Positions 52,959 to 63,760 of a stretch of DNA of 64,000 bases are shown piece by piece. The stretch lies in NCBI GenBank assembly GCA_963970005.1, contig CAXAMN010021112.1, positions 2,306,736-2,370,735 on the forward strand. Direction: 5' to 3'. The notes below the pieces were generated by a model that saw only the letters and a program-made list of their open reading frames with translations, was not told the DNA's origin and did not search any database. Every line of letters begins with the position of its first letter. Positions within the stretch are counted from its first letter, which is position 1. The DNA comes from Durusdinium trenchii (taxonomy: Eukaryota > Sar > Dinophyceae > Suessiales > Symbiodiniaceae). The position numbers were made by a program, and so were the translations under genes.

Positions 52959-54240
52959 AAACATAAAGAAGATGAAAGAAGCACTTGTGCCTGGACCCTC
53001 CATTCGATCGGTGTTTCCGGTGTTTCCAAATCTTCGGTGCCCAAAAATCACCATGTTGGATTATGTTGGTCTTTTTTTAACATCTACCTTCCGGCCATCC
53101 TGGGTGGTTGAAAGACTTCCACATAGCCGCTGCGTTCTTCAGGTCCTGAAGTCTAGAGTATCTAAGAGTTGACGCTCTATGAAACCTTTCATTTCCTAGA
53201 TAGTCGTTGGGTCGGGTTCTAAATCTTCTTCACGTCTTTTCACAACCTTCACGTCTTTGAAAACCACGGAACTGACTGTTGGCCGCGTGATGTCGTATGA
53301 TGTGAAAGAAGTCGTATTGCCTTTGACAGCTTGATGACCGGTGTCTCCGTTGCGCTTGTCCTTGACAGCGGTCGGTCTTTGTACCGATGAAACACCTGTC
53401 CCAAAGAAAGACAGACAACTCCATGGCATCGAGTTGTGTACATTGGGGTGGTTGAAAAGGGATCCAAGGATTCAACTTCTGAAAAACAAAAAAACACACA
53501 CACATCAACGGCTGTGGGTGGGAGACCGAAAGAAAGAACCTAGCAGCCAGGTCGACCTACCAGTTTCTGTTTTAAGCTCCAGGAAGTTTGGACCCATCCC
53601 CAAATGGCACCCAACACTCTGACCTCGCAACACTTTGGGCCTTCACAGCAAGTCGATGCTCGTGTTGCGAGGTGGACTCCGGCCATGAGTTCACACGGAA
53701 GCGTTTAGTGGTGCCATGGCCAGTGGAAGTCGGGTGGGACGGAGAGATACGGAGAGGGAGTGGGGGGAGTGGGGAGGATTTAACACGGATGCTCATGATG
53801 ACATTTCCTGGTGGGGCTGGAACTAACATCTCTTAGTGAAGATGCATCAATTGAGAGCTGCAAGGGTCTCCACAAGTTCCTGCTTTGGTGGGGGGCAGAT
53901 TCTGTGGAACATGTGTTGATTTGGAATGAGATGGCTGTGGGTCATGGCACCCAGAGCTCTAAACTGACCCAAACATGGGTTGACCATGTTTGGTCAGTCG
54001 TTTAGTCTGTTCATGTTGGGTGGGAAAACGTCCCTTTTCCACTCCATGTATATCACATTTGCCTACATTGACCCCTTTCAGCCATCCCAATCTGGGCAAA
54101 TAAACTGTTCATAACATAAAAACAAATATTGGAATATGGAGCGTCTAAACAAACAAACACTGGTGTCCAAAAGTTCTGGAGTGTAAAGCCCGTCCCATGT
54201 TCCCAGGTCCTAGGGTTGGGACTTGTATGCCAAAATCTAC
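52959..54240. other. no secure gene
   Basis: Competing short frames, several G/T/C-rich words, TTGACAGCGGTCGG region near 53360 open on both strands. Presumed intron or intergenic. Confidence 0.35.
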
Positions 54241-54343
54241 CCCTACAAGTCAAAAGACCCAGAAACCTGTTTGTCTTTTTACATCCTTAAGTATTGGTTT
54301 TGTATGACCATCCCCAGTAAAATGAGTTCTTTGACTTGTAGGG
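54241..54343. repeat. family E element, copy 3, intact termini
   Basis: CCCTACAAGTCAAA and TTTGACTTGTAGGG are perfect 14-bp terminal inverses. The interior (CCTTAAGTATTGGTTTTGTA) is the inverse of the interior of copies 1, 2 and 4. Confidence 0.95.
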
Positions 54344-54471
54344 ATTCATTCTTCGCCATTCACAACGGACAATGGTTTGGATATTCCCCCCAGTTCACCT
54401 CCGCGGCGGCCGAACGCCCCGCTTTATCGCGGTGTTCCCCACGACTTGGGCACGATCTCTAAGGAGATGGA

Positions 54472-54570
54472 AGGCACCTTGGAGCGAAGGATCACCGACA
54501 GCTCCGATGAGCTCCGCAAGGCGGCCGACGATCGGCGCGACCGCCCGGCGCGCGCGCGGACAGCGCCGGC
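54472..54570 (+). CDS. exon, charged coiled coil
   Basis: CACGATCTCTAAG precedes EMEGTLERRITDSSDELRK then AADDRRDRPARARTAPAR. The frame is also open upstream (GVPHDLGTISK). Extremely C/G-ending codons. Right border uncertain (GC/GGTGGG). Confidence 0.6.
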
Positions 54571-55595
54571 ACGGGCGGTGGGTGCTGCCAGCACGGGGGG
54601 TGATCTTCGATGGGTCCCACGGTGGAAGCGGCACGTGCGAGGGTTGAAAGCAAAAACCTCTCACCAGGCACGTTCAGAGTTGGAACGCCATGTATAAAGA
54701 CCTTCCGTTGTCCAGTAAAGTGACCCCAAACGGAAGCCAGCTGGTCTGTTGGGCTATGAAGGATGGGTCGAAGGGCTCGTTCTATGCTTCGAAGGGCTTA
54801 AGATGTGGCTCCATGAAGGTCTTCGCACTTTCGCCACTCGAGAAGAGCCGAAGCAACTCAGTAGATGCAAATAAAGCCATGAGAAGCCTCAGTGGACGTG
54901 GGTTGGTGGCTCAAAGGGGGTTGGCAGCCCAGAAACCATAAGGAGATAGTTCACCCCTTGAGTTAGGCTTTCTGGATGATTGAATTGAAGACGTGCATTG
55001 AAAATTGAAGTTTGACAGGTAGAGGACTTCCCTTTCAAGATCACGTGTTGACGACTTGCTGTTTCTGCTTGTCTCAAACTGAAGACAAGCACCTACTGGA
55101 GGAGGCACCTACTTGGGGAGACAGGTTTTTTTCAGCCGAGAAGGCGTCGTGAAAACGACGCAGCCCGGGCTGTTGGCCAAACGATGTGAGGCATGGGATG
55201 AATCGACCGAAAGGCATGCACACATACCTGCCACTGTGCCGCCTCTATCCGACTCTCCCTTTCTCATCGGAAGTTGGGTGAGATCTTCAAGGCCCGCCCC
55301 ATTCTGGCAGATCCCATCCTCCCATCCTCCAATCCAGCAACTGACTCTGGAGGACCAACAGGAGAAGTCGGAGAAGCTCACCACGAACGTCCCTTGCCAC
55401 TGGCGGCCGAACAAATCCCAGTTGCTGATGTGATGTGCATGTATACGTTTGTTTGTCTTAAGTGAATCTGGAACAGCCAAACTTCGGGGGACAAGAGAAA
55501 AAGGTTGCTTGAAGATCAGCTCGTGACCATGCATTTTGGGCCTTCGGACTGTGGCGCGCCTAATCCGGGCACCCTGCACTGCCCGGTGCACCCAG

Positions 55596-55690
55596 GTGCA
55601 GGGCGCCCTGAAGTCCTTGGCCGAGCAATGCAATGCCATGGCAGAGACCACCGAGCGGGCCACCGCCACGCAGGAGGCGGGGCGGGAGAG
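55596..55690 (+). CDS. exon, coiled coil, strong borders
   Basis: GCCCGGTGCACCCAG ends at 55595. Thirty-one codons follow: VQGALKSLAEQCNAMAET then TERATATQEAGRE, with two further bases and GAGAG/GTGAGG. Every border and codon feature agrees. Helix with Ala/Glu/Gln/Thr heptads. Part of the plus-strand series. A 226-codon minus frame across it is an antisense shadow. Confidence 0.75.
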
Positions 55691-55930
55691 GTGAGGAGTT
55701 GGGCGCCGGTGCTTCTTGAGAAGGAGGACGAGGCGCATGACAAAAGCATGACTTGAGAAACTCAGGAAAACAACAAAGTGTAAGTGCACGGATCATGTTA
55801 TAGAAGAGATTAGACGAGTACAGTTCTTTCGCCCTCATTCTTCCATGCGCGCTTCGTCCACTTCCCCGCTGTCTCTCTCCCTGTTTCCGCTTGGGGACCG
55901 ATCTTCACGGCGGCGCTCCATCCGCTCCAG

Positions 55931-56050
55931 CAGGAACGCATGGTGGATGTGCGCCGACAGACGATGCTGATCATGGACCTGGCGACCTGGCGACCGACAC
56001 GGACCGAGACGAGACGGAAGGACCTGACGAGACGAGACGACCTGGAGAGT
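55931..56050 (+). CDS. exon, helical
   Basis: CGCTCCATCCGCTCCAG ends at 55930. The frame reads QERMVDVRRQTMLIMDLA then TWRPTRTETRRKDLTRR. The first 18 codons are convincing, the rest Arg/Thr repeats of GACGAGAC. Its phase 0 does not join directly to the phase-2 end of 55596-55690, so an exon is missing or a border is wrong. Confidence 0.5.
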
Positions 56051-56069
56051 GCTTGGAGGTTCTGGTTTT

Positions 56070-56140
56070 CCCTACAAGTCAAAACCAATACTTAAGGAGG
56101 TAAAAGACCAGGTTTTTACTGGGTCTTTGGACTTGTAGGG
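56070..56140. repeat. family E element, copy 4
   Basis: CCCTACAAGTCAAAACCAAT and TCTTTGGACTTGTAGGG; 71 bp with an 11-bp perfect terminal inverse. It follows the exon at 55931 within 20 bp. Confidence 0.95.
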
Positions 56141-58496
56141 TTTATATGGTTTGAAGGGTCAATGCCACAAGTACCCACGCCCGGATCTGCGACAAGGAGC
56201 CTTGAACATGAGATGGTCCCGGGTTCCGGGGTTTGTCCAAGGGGATTTGGATGGATTTGGGCCATCGACGGAGCACCAGACAGTGTTTGACCCAGATCGT
56301 GGGGACTGGTACCGAGCAGTTGGATTTCAGGGGTCAATGATTGCCGTATATACCAACGGGGCAGGCCGGGTGTGTGTTTCGTGTTTGAAGCGTACAAAGC
56401 ACATTGTCAAATTCTTCCGACTGTTGCAGATAGACTGGACGCGTTGTTTCAAACGACGCGTGGCGCCTTCGTTCTCTATGCTTTGCGTTCATTGATTAGT
56501 CTATGATCTACATAAAAGAAGCAGGACACGGGAAAGATCAGCTTCCCGACTGGATTGGCAGCCAATGAGCTGAGCCATTTTAACAGTGATCGAAGGCCAA
56601 CACCCCAAATTTGACAAACACCAAGAAAGAGGAGGCTTGAAGATAGTCTTTCAATGCCTTTTGTTCTGGTTCTATGCCGGGGTACCAGAAGAACAGAGTC
56701 ATCCAAGTTCCTCTAAGTGTGGACCCCCTCTCTACATGGGAAGTCTAAATGGAAAGCTGGATCACAAGATATCTGAGCAACGACTTAGCACGACTTAGCA
56801 CGCAGTTTCTCCTCTCTACTTAAATACATCCAACATTTGCAACCGGCCCAAAGCGCGGCGCTTGCGCACTCCAACACACCTGCTCACCTCACCTCACCGA
56901 AGCTCGTCCAAGGTCTCCAACACCCAGGACTCCATCCAACAGAGTGCCAACAGCCTCGAGAGCTTCACACGTTCCCTGGGTTTGGAGAGAAGACACAGTG
57001 AGAGTGACATGTGAGGGGAACCCCAGTTTCTGGGTTGAAGAGCCCCGTCTCGGGCACTTTGGGCAAGATGTGGGGCTTTACAAAGCCCGGGAGTAGGTGG
57101 GTTTTGTGTGTTTTCCCCGGTTTTGGGCGCCGCATAATCCTGAGGTTCGGAATACATGCAGCACTCCTCCGCCAACTTGGCGCCTGGGTCGGACGACTGG
57201 GGCGGACGAGGTCGTTGGGGTTTGGGGGGGTTCACGGGAGTGTTTGGTGCATATCTCCTAGGCATGGGGACTTGTTACTTTCTCCCTCAAGCCGATCCCA
57301 GAGGGTCTGAAGTTGGCATTTCTGCCAGAAGTTCGGCGCGGTTGTTGCGGCAAAGATGGGCGGGATGGGGCTGTGCGATGCTATTCAGACATTTGGGAAG
57401 AGGGAGGACAAGAGATGAACAGATTCCTTTTTGGGGGGTGCAACAGTTTTAGTGTCAGTGTGAGGTAGCCGTGTCGGAGAGTTACAGATCGAGCACTAGA
57501 CTACGTACGTTCACAGCCGGGATGGATTCGAGGGGTGAGCAGTGCAAAACCTCGTCGTGTTTGGGACGTTCGTTGTTGGAAAAGATCCGCTTGGATTCGG
57601 CCGCCGTCTTCCATGACTAGTCGACCATGCCATGCCTTGTTCACCCAAGCCTGTATTCTGGTTGTTGCAGTCCGAGTCCCATCAACAGCTATTTTAGGCA
57701 GAATTGGACCAGGAGCTCTTGCAGAAATTGGAATTAGACGAGGTTCACAATTCATTCCAGAAGATCCAAGTGAGAAAGCAGACGAGTTGTCACGCATCGT
57801 TGGCCTTGGCTGTTGGCTGATTCATATAGAGAGGATAACCCCCATGCATCGCATCGTGTACAAACGATAATGATTCGAAGCACTGACCCCTTGGTTCTTC
57901 CCATGGTAAGGTCAGACGCCTTTGGTTCACTGCAGTTTGCCCCAATCTTTGGAGTCCGACCTTGTCCCAAGTGGGTTGCGGGGATGTGAACCCCACACAC
58001 TTGAAGAAACAGCATCCCAGCGACATTGTTTGGCTGAAAACCGTGAAAGGCCCCTCTTGTAAGTTCTCAATCCAATTCGGGCTGGGGCTCCAAACATATG
58101 GAGTCCCCCCAAGAAAACATCGGCCGCCATGGCGGGTTGACAAGATGTGGGAAATATATATTGGTGTATATTGGGGTGACCCCACCTAATATATGATCAA
58201 TTGACAGGCTTTGGGATGGTTTGGATTGATTCTTCCTTTTCAAGGAGGTGAACTTTGGAGGCTTCCCGGACTTCCAAATTCACCACCAACTTTGGCTAAT
58301 GGAGTAAACATGAGTAAACAATTGATTTGTTCTTCAATGTGGAACCTTTTGAACAAGTTGGACACCCTTGTTCTTGTTCTAGGGCTTCCCAAACAAGGCC
58401 CTCTCCCTGCCTTTGACCGCCTGCCCACTTCAGTCAGCTGCTCGCCTTCTCTCGGTTGGCTTCGCCGCTCCCCACCGTTTTCTCGCTCTGCCGCAG
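56141..58496. other. no secure gene
   Basis: Frames at 56890-57310 and 57530-57870 on opposite strands are open but lack borders. GTTTTGGGCGCCGC-type words. Presumed intron or intergenic. Confidence 0.35.
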
Positions 58497-58555
58497 AGCC
58501 AAGCCGAGCTGAGGAGATGAATCTCCGCGAGGTCATCGTCAAGCAGCTGTCCGAG
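58497..58555 (+). CDS. exon, helical
   Basis: CCACCGTTTTCTCGCTCTGC(CGCAG) ends at 58496, a strong pyrimidine-rich acceptor. Two bases then PSRAEEMNLREVIVKQLSE, followed by GTCCAA or read-through to TGA at 58616. Charged helix. Confidence 0.5.
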
Positions 58556-58768
58556 GTCCAACCGACGCGTCGGCCGGTCATGGCGGTCCGGCGTGACGTG
58601 GCGGTCGGGTGGGCGTGACGTTTTTGCGAAAAAACACATGAAGAGAGTCTGTGTGGCGAAAGCGGAAGATCCATGAAGTCTGAAGTGGAAAACTCCAAGT
58701 CCACTGAGAATATACAAGAAGGCTGGGTTTGGTCTTGGGTTTGCACAGTGAATGGTATACTATAGCAT

Positions 58769-58864
58769 TCCCAGACGCTCCATGGATGGCATACTTTACC
58801 TACATTGAGGTGCTTTCCGGGGACAATACTTATATAGGTAAAGACTCCATACATGGAGCGATTG
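58769..58864. repeat. foldback element, family B copy
   Basis: TTCCCAGACGCTCCATGGAT pairs partly with CTCCATACATGGAGCGATTG; the inner pair ACTTTACCTA / TAGGTAAAG is perfect over 9 bp. Confidence 0.8.
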
Positions 58865-60202
58865 CCATTAATGACATGCACCGCGACTCTAGGAGTGGTA
58901 TGTGAGCATTGATGAACAACCGGGCCTCACAGAGTCCAGACAGAGCTGCACATGTTGTCACATATCTCATTTTTTTGAAACGTGGTGAAGCTGCATGTGG
59001 TATCATTATCTGGGTTTGGTTTTGCTTACATGGCTTGATAAGTGCATGTTTGTTGCTGGTTTAGTTGTTTTTTTTTTTTTCTGGTTTGACTTATTAGTAG
59101 AAGTGTTTTGGACCATTGACTATTAAGATGGAGATGTGTTCGAAGGTTGTCATCCATGGGTGCCCTTCGGATTTTCCGTTGCCGACTCATCATGCAAAAC
59201 CAAGGATATCTCAGTCATTCTCAGCCTTTGGTTTTTCGTTAACCAAACCTTGAAAGCCATATCTCGAGAATCATCATCAAAAACATGTTCTCATTCCACG
59301 CAGCCAATCGACATAGGAAAGGGATGCCGATTTCAACAGTTGCCCTTCCATCATTTTCCATATAGGAAGAAGAGGCACTCCAGAAAAAATGCAGATCTGA
59401 AGTTGCTGATTGAATCTTGGGGTGCTAGACACAGAACGTGAGTGAGCACAGTTCCAGCGCGCAGAGCGCGCAGAAAAAACTGGTGCTTCCCGTCCCACCG
59501 GCCAACCTGGCGCAGAGAAAAATGCAACCCCACCGAGGTCCAATGACAAGAGTTGCAGACATGAGGCGACCCGTTCGGCCCCAAAGCAACCACGTGCTGC
59601 ATGTTTGTGGGGGTGAAAACCCTATAGCTGCATGTGAGGGTCGAATGAGCCTGACGAAGATGCAATTGGTTCGCACCAAAGTCGTGTGGAATCACTTGAG
59701 ATCCTGGAATCGATGATCATGTATCCAGTTTGCCCGACTTCCAGGTCAAGGAAAGCCTTTTGGGCGTGAACGGTGGCACTGCGACCTGGCATGTGCGAGG
59801 TCGTTCAGGTGGTCGTTCAGGCTCTGGTGCGACCACCGGGATCCACTGCCACCGTACCGACCTGGTTCGGTACGAAGTGCTCTTGGGGCCGAGGCTTCAT
59901 CCCATCACTCTATCATACTCTATCGATTTGTGGTGGAAGTGGAGCCATAGCCCAGGATCAATGGGACACGGTTGTTCTTCCATGGTCACATACTGTGTCA
60001 CATACGAACCAAGCCGAACCTGACTATAGAATCCAGTTCCGGGGCCTGGGTTGGTCCTAGTTGGTTTTTGCCACTGAATCGGCATCATGTTCCTTTCGAA
60101 GTCCAGTGATGACTCACCCCCTCACAAGTGGTGGATCACTACCAGTTGGGGTCCGACTCTTCAGCTCCAAACACATCCATTCGGGCCCCGCGTTGTCCCA
60201 AG

Positions 60203-60325
60203 GACACCAACTTGAAGTCGGCAATCGCGGCCATGGTGGAGCGCTTAGACGAAGGGGTCCATCGCTTAGAACTGGCCTCCTCACAGGGCCAAGGCACCTC
60301 ACGCAGCGAGCGCTCGTGGGGTGCG
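60203..60325 (+). CDS. exon, coiled coil, strong borders
   Basis: CGCGTTGTCCCAAG ends at 60202. Forty-one in-phase codons: DTNLKSAIAAMVERLDEGV, HRLELASSQGQGTSRS, ERSWGA, then GTGCG/GTGAGT. Phase 0 at both ends, consensus donor, C/G-ending codons, clear heptads. Confidence 0.75.
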
Positions 60326-61229
60326 GTGAGTGCATGGAATGGGAGACGGAGCTCGTTGTTTGGGGACCGGGAGATGGGATGGTTGGTGCTTGGATTCCGT
60401 GACTATCCATGGCTGGGTTGCCTGGTTTCGATGGGAGTGAAATCTTGAGGCAACGGTAGGGAACATATGTCGGTCATGTAGACCGATAAAACCACATATT
60501 AATATAATGGTATAATTCAAATCTGGAATTTGTTAACCAAGAGACTACAGTTACATCAACCAGGTGCATCCATCGTGCCTAATACTGTAGGATCTTCCAG
60601 TGCCTCCCTACCGCAGAAACATGCGACGTAGACTTCATTGAGGCATGTGAAGCTTCATGTGAGTGAAGGTATCTGAAGGTGCAAGGTACCTGGACCCTCA
60701 AGGTACTCCTAAAGTGAATATATGACAGTGATACCCTTAGACAGGGTCAAAGTACTCCTTCTAAGGTATGTCAGTCAGTGTCAGTGGAGTCATACCTGTT
60801 TTTGTTGGGTTCGGATCCTTCGGGTGATGGCTGCACCCCTTGATTCTCCACTCTTCTCCTGTTGGATCGGTGCGTTCTTCTCATGACTAGGACGTTTGGC
60901 CACAGATTCTGACTGTCTGAGGCCAGACCATCCAAATCCTATCCCAATACCGGATCATTTCTGGACAAAACTCCTTAAACCGCTTCACGGCCATTGTTGG
61001 CAAAAGATCGTTCACAGTCTACGGCATGGTTCCAGTGCCAAATCGGCTTTGGCTTTGTCCCTACGTAAATTCACCCGATTCACCCCCAAAAAGTGTGTGT
61101 GTGTGTGTCTTTTTCTTTTAAGAATGATTTTTGAGAGATTCTGATAGCTTCTTTTTTGCCATACCAAGGTCGCCCCAGGTACCTTCTTTTCGGATGTGCC
61201 CAGCCCTATCCAGCTCCGAACCTGACCAG

Positions 61230-61353
61230 TCGTCGGCTCGACAAGCGCCACGTCTGACGCTGAGCTTTTGCGGCAAGAGCTGCTGGGAGTGGCCGAGGTG
61301 CTCTCGCAGCAGCCGCTTGGGCAGCCGAAGTCGGTGGGACGAGCTGCTGGGAG
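61230..61353 (+). CDS. exon, helical
   Basis: CGAACCTGACCAG ends at 61229. Two bases, then VGSTSATSDAELLRQELLG, VAEVLSQQPLGQPKSVGR and AAG, leaving at GGAG/GTGCCT. C/G-ending codons and Leu-rich heptads. Confidence 0.6.
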
Positions 61354-61400
61354 GTGCCTGAAGGGGTGGCATTTGAATCATAAGACCCCCTCGACCCATA

Positions 61401-61490
61401 GACAAGAAGCTACGAACGGGGCTCCTGGCATCGCTACTAGGAGCAAGGACGCTACGAACGCGGCTCCTGGCTAGGAACAAGTAGCTACTT
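61401..61490. repeat. 40-bp family copies
   Basis: GACAAGAAGCTACGAACGGG, GAGCAAGGACGCTACGAACG and TAGGAACAAGTAGCTACT. Same family as 20490-20710. Confidence 0.8.
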
Positions 61491-61632
61491 AAAGGTCCAC
61501 CGATAGGCTCCAAGTGAATAGGCTCCGGCGTGTAAATAGGGAAACCCCCTGGCCCGAGGCTTAGCGAGGTCGGTCTCCCTATTTTTTCAGGTTGTGTCAA
61601 AGCACTGCTGGGACCCTCTATGATTATAGACC

Positions 61633-61647
61633 TTTTTTTTTTTTTTT
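61633..61647. repeat. poly-T tract
   Basis: Fifteen T bases, which may be an intronic pyrimidine tract. Confidence 0.8.
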
Positions 61648-61735
61648 CATTACCCATTTTCCAGGGCCCCTATTACTCGGACGCGACCTAATGGGACTGA
61701 AATAAAGAAAGGCGCCCCATGGAACCCCATGCAAA

Positions 61736-61784
61736 TCAACCACCTCAATGTAAGTAAACTACTCCATACATGGAGCGTTTCGGC
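61736..61784. repeat. family B half-element
   Basis: CAACCACCTCAATGTAAGTA and TCCATACATGGAGCGTTTCG, the right half only. Confidence 0.6.
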
Positions 61785-61922
61785 ATGTTTCTTATGGATC
61801 CAGCCCCTCATTCCTTAGGAGTCGCACCTAGTCAGACCCTGCGCCAGTGACTTGGTGTTTTTGTCCACCTCCAAAAGAGCCGGTGATCAGATGGTCGCTC
61901 CAAAGCAAGCTGAGCAATCCGA

Positions 61923-62144
61923 GTGGAACAACTCGAAGTCGCAACCAGAACTCGCAGCAAGCTGAGGCAGCAAGACGTGAGCAGCCAGAACTTGCAACAG
62001 GTGGGTGAACTCCTCCGCACTGAGCTCTCATCCTTTAAGGCGCGGGCGGAGGAGAACGTCGACCGACTGCGAAGCAGTTTTTGTGAATTCAGATCACCAA
62101 GTTCTGCAGCTACTCAGCTGGCCGAGGTCCCGGAACCCCTGTGA
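61923..62144 (+). CDS. exon, coiled coil
   Basis: The frame reads EQLEVATRTRSKLRQQDV, SSQNLQQVGELLRTELSSF, KARAEENVDRLRSSFCEF and on to TGA. Clear heptads. CCGAG (61921-61923) may be the acceptor. A second frame over the first 75 nt (NQNSQQAEAARREQPELA, leaving at CAACAG/GTGGGT) is also plausible, so the 5' part is not settled. Confidence 0.55.
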   Translation: MEQLEVATRTRSKLRQQDVSSQNLQQVGELLRTELSSFKARAEENVDRLRSSFCEFRSPSSAATQLAEVPEPL

Positions 62145-62699
62145 ACAAGGGAATGGTTTTGGTAGTCTGCTTTTGTCTTGACGGCCCAATTGTATTTAAG
62201 ACTATTATATTTATATAACATGATACAACAATCTGCCATGGTGGCTCCAAGAACAACCAACGCATATCATGTAGATTCATGTATAGTACGCATTGTAAAC
62301 TCTTCCAGAATCCTCACTGCCAGGTCACCAATGGTTCGACCTCCAACAGGGCCCTTCCCAACCCTGGAATCAAAGAAGACCTGGCAGTGAAGATCCTGGT
62401 ATAGCTGGAATCTGGATCTGTATATCATATATCTCAGTAACATCCAGTAACAGATCATCGTCTAACGACCATATTTCCGCACACATAGATCATTGATATC
62501 ATTGTTTACGGCTGCCCTGAGTAGCGACACACGGATCCGAGTCATCCTTAGAATCTATATACTCAAAAGCCACATCAGACCTGCTGGAGGCTGCTGGTCC
62601 ATGCTTGTTTCTCACAACGGAACCCGCTTTGTGTCGGCCCACACCCCCCAGTTTGGGGCTGTTCCAGCCATCCCCCACCGAACCCGTGCTCGGGACCCG

Positions 62700-62807
62700 A
62701 CCTGGAGCGCCAAGGAGACGCAGGAGGCCCAGTCCACGGAGATCTCCACGAAGCTCAGCGAGAAGGTCTCCGAGTTCTCCGACCAGGTGAACCAGACGCT
62801 GTGCCCA
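62700..62807 (+). CDS. exon, coiled coil, strong donor
   Basis: The frame reads TWSAKETQEAQSTEISTKL then SEKVSEFSDQVNQTLCP, every codon typical, and leaves in phase 0 at TGCCCA/GTGAGT. The acceptor is uncertain (CTGGAG or CGCAG). Last clear exon of the plus-strand series in the window. Confidence 0.7.
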
Positions 62808-63474
62808 GTGAGTCGAGGGGACGGTTTTCGGGGGGGGCGCGATGGGAAGGGTGGGAAGGCACAGGTGTGGCGAGCGATGGGCCGTGGAGACCGAGGGCCG
62901 TGGAGACGCGGCGTAGGGAAGACTAGTCAAGTGAAGGGCCGTGGTCGTCCGCTTTTTTGGGGCTCCAGGAAGTGGGAATATGGAGCGAGTGAAAACTATG
63001 ATTTATTGAGGTCTTGAAACAAACCACCGGGCCATGGTATAGGTGAAATTGGTTTGTCCTCACCAAAGCACCTGGGGCCTGGCACGCTTCATGAACCCCT
63101 ACAAACATCTACAGACACCATTTCGGCCCTTTGCCTCTGGCATGCCTCACAAGGTGCGGAGTCTGTGGTGATAGATATTATAGAAACCACCCTCCTCAGT
63201 GGTCATAGTCAAGTGGCTTGTGGTTTGTGTTTCTTGTGAACCAAACGTGGTGCGACTTCATGTGTCTGTGCGGTCACAAACAGGAAGACCAACCAGGCAC
63301 GAGGGTGCTGACCAATCTCGATCGTGGCAGGATTGCATTTCTCCATTCCCCGTGTCTCGTAAGTGAAACCATTCCGGTTTAGTCCAACAAACTCAACTAA
63401 ACAACTAAGTAAAAAACGCTCAAGCCAGGGGGTCTTTCAGCCTAGCTGCGCCTAGCTTCCTAGGTTGACCCATC

Positions 63475-63560
63475 TCTGCTAAACACGGGCGATCTGTCGG
63501 ACGCGCTTTTTCGCGTCCGCCCAGCGGAGGAACACCCCGGTCCCCCGACACTGCGAAGGA
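63475..63560 (+). CDS. candidate exon, unknown
   Basis: The frame reads NTGDLSDALFRVRPAEEH then PGPPTLRR. C/G-ending codons. A second plus frame just after (63550-63700, including VLEEHLAKDGSWLEGQRDE) and a third (63638 on, WFAPRLFVALRNLARVEAN) are also coding-like, so borders cannot be set. Confidence 0.4.
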
Positions 63561-63637
63561 CCTGTTTTGGAGGAACACCTTGCCAAGGACGGATCCTGGT
63601 TGGAAGGCCAAAGGGATGAGGTCTTCTCTTCAATGCG

Positions 63638-63760
63638 ATGCCACTTGCCACTCAGCTCCCGCCGTGGTTCGCGCCGCGCCTGTTTGTCGCGCTGAGGAAC
63701 CTTGCCCGCGTCGAGGCCAACCTTGACACTGGGAAAGAGAAGGAAAAGGAGTGGAGGAAG
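63638..63760 (+). CDS. candidate exon, unknown
   Basis: The frame reads LATQLPPWFAPRLFVAL then RNLARVEANLDTGKEKEK. Helical with a charged end. It competes with the frame noted at 63550-63700. The window ends before the gene can be followed. Confidence 0.35.

Noticed and set aside
55109-55789. 226-codon minus frame
   Set aside because: It is antisense to the well-bordered plus exon 55596-55690. Codon-position bias of the plus strand explains the lack of stops.
61018-61657. 179-codon minus frame (61118-61657)
   Set aside because: It crosses the 40-bp repeat copies and is antisense to the plus exon 61230-61353.
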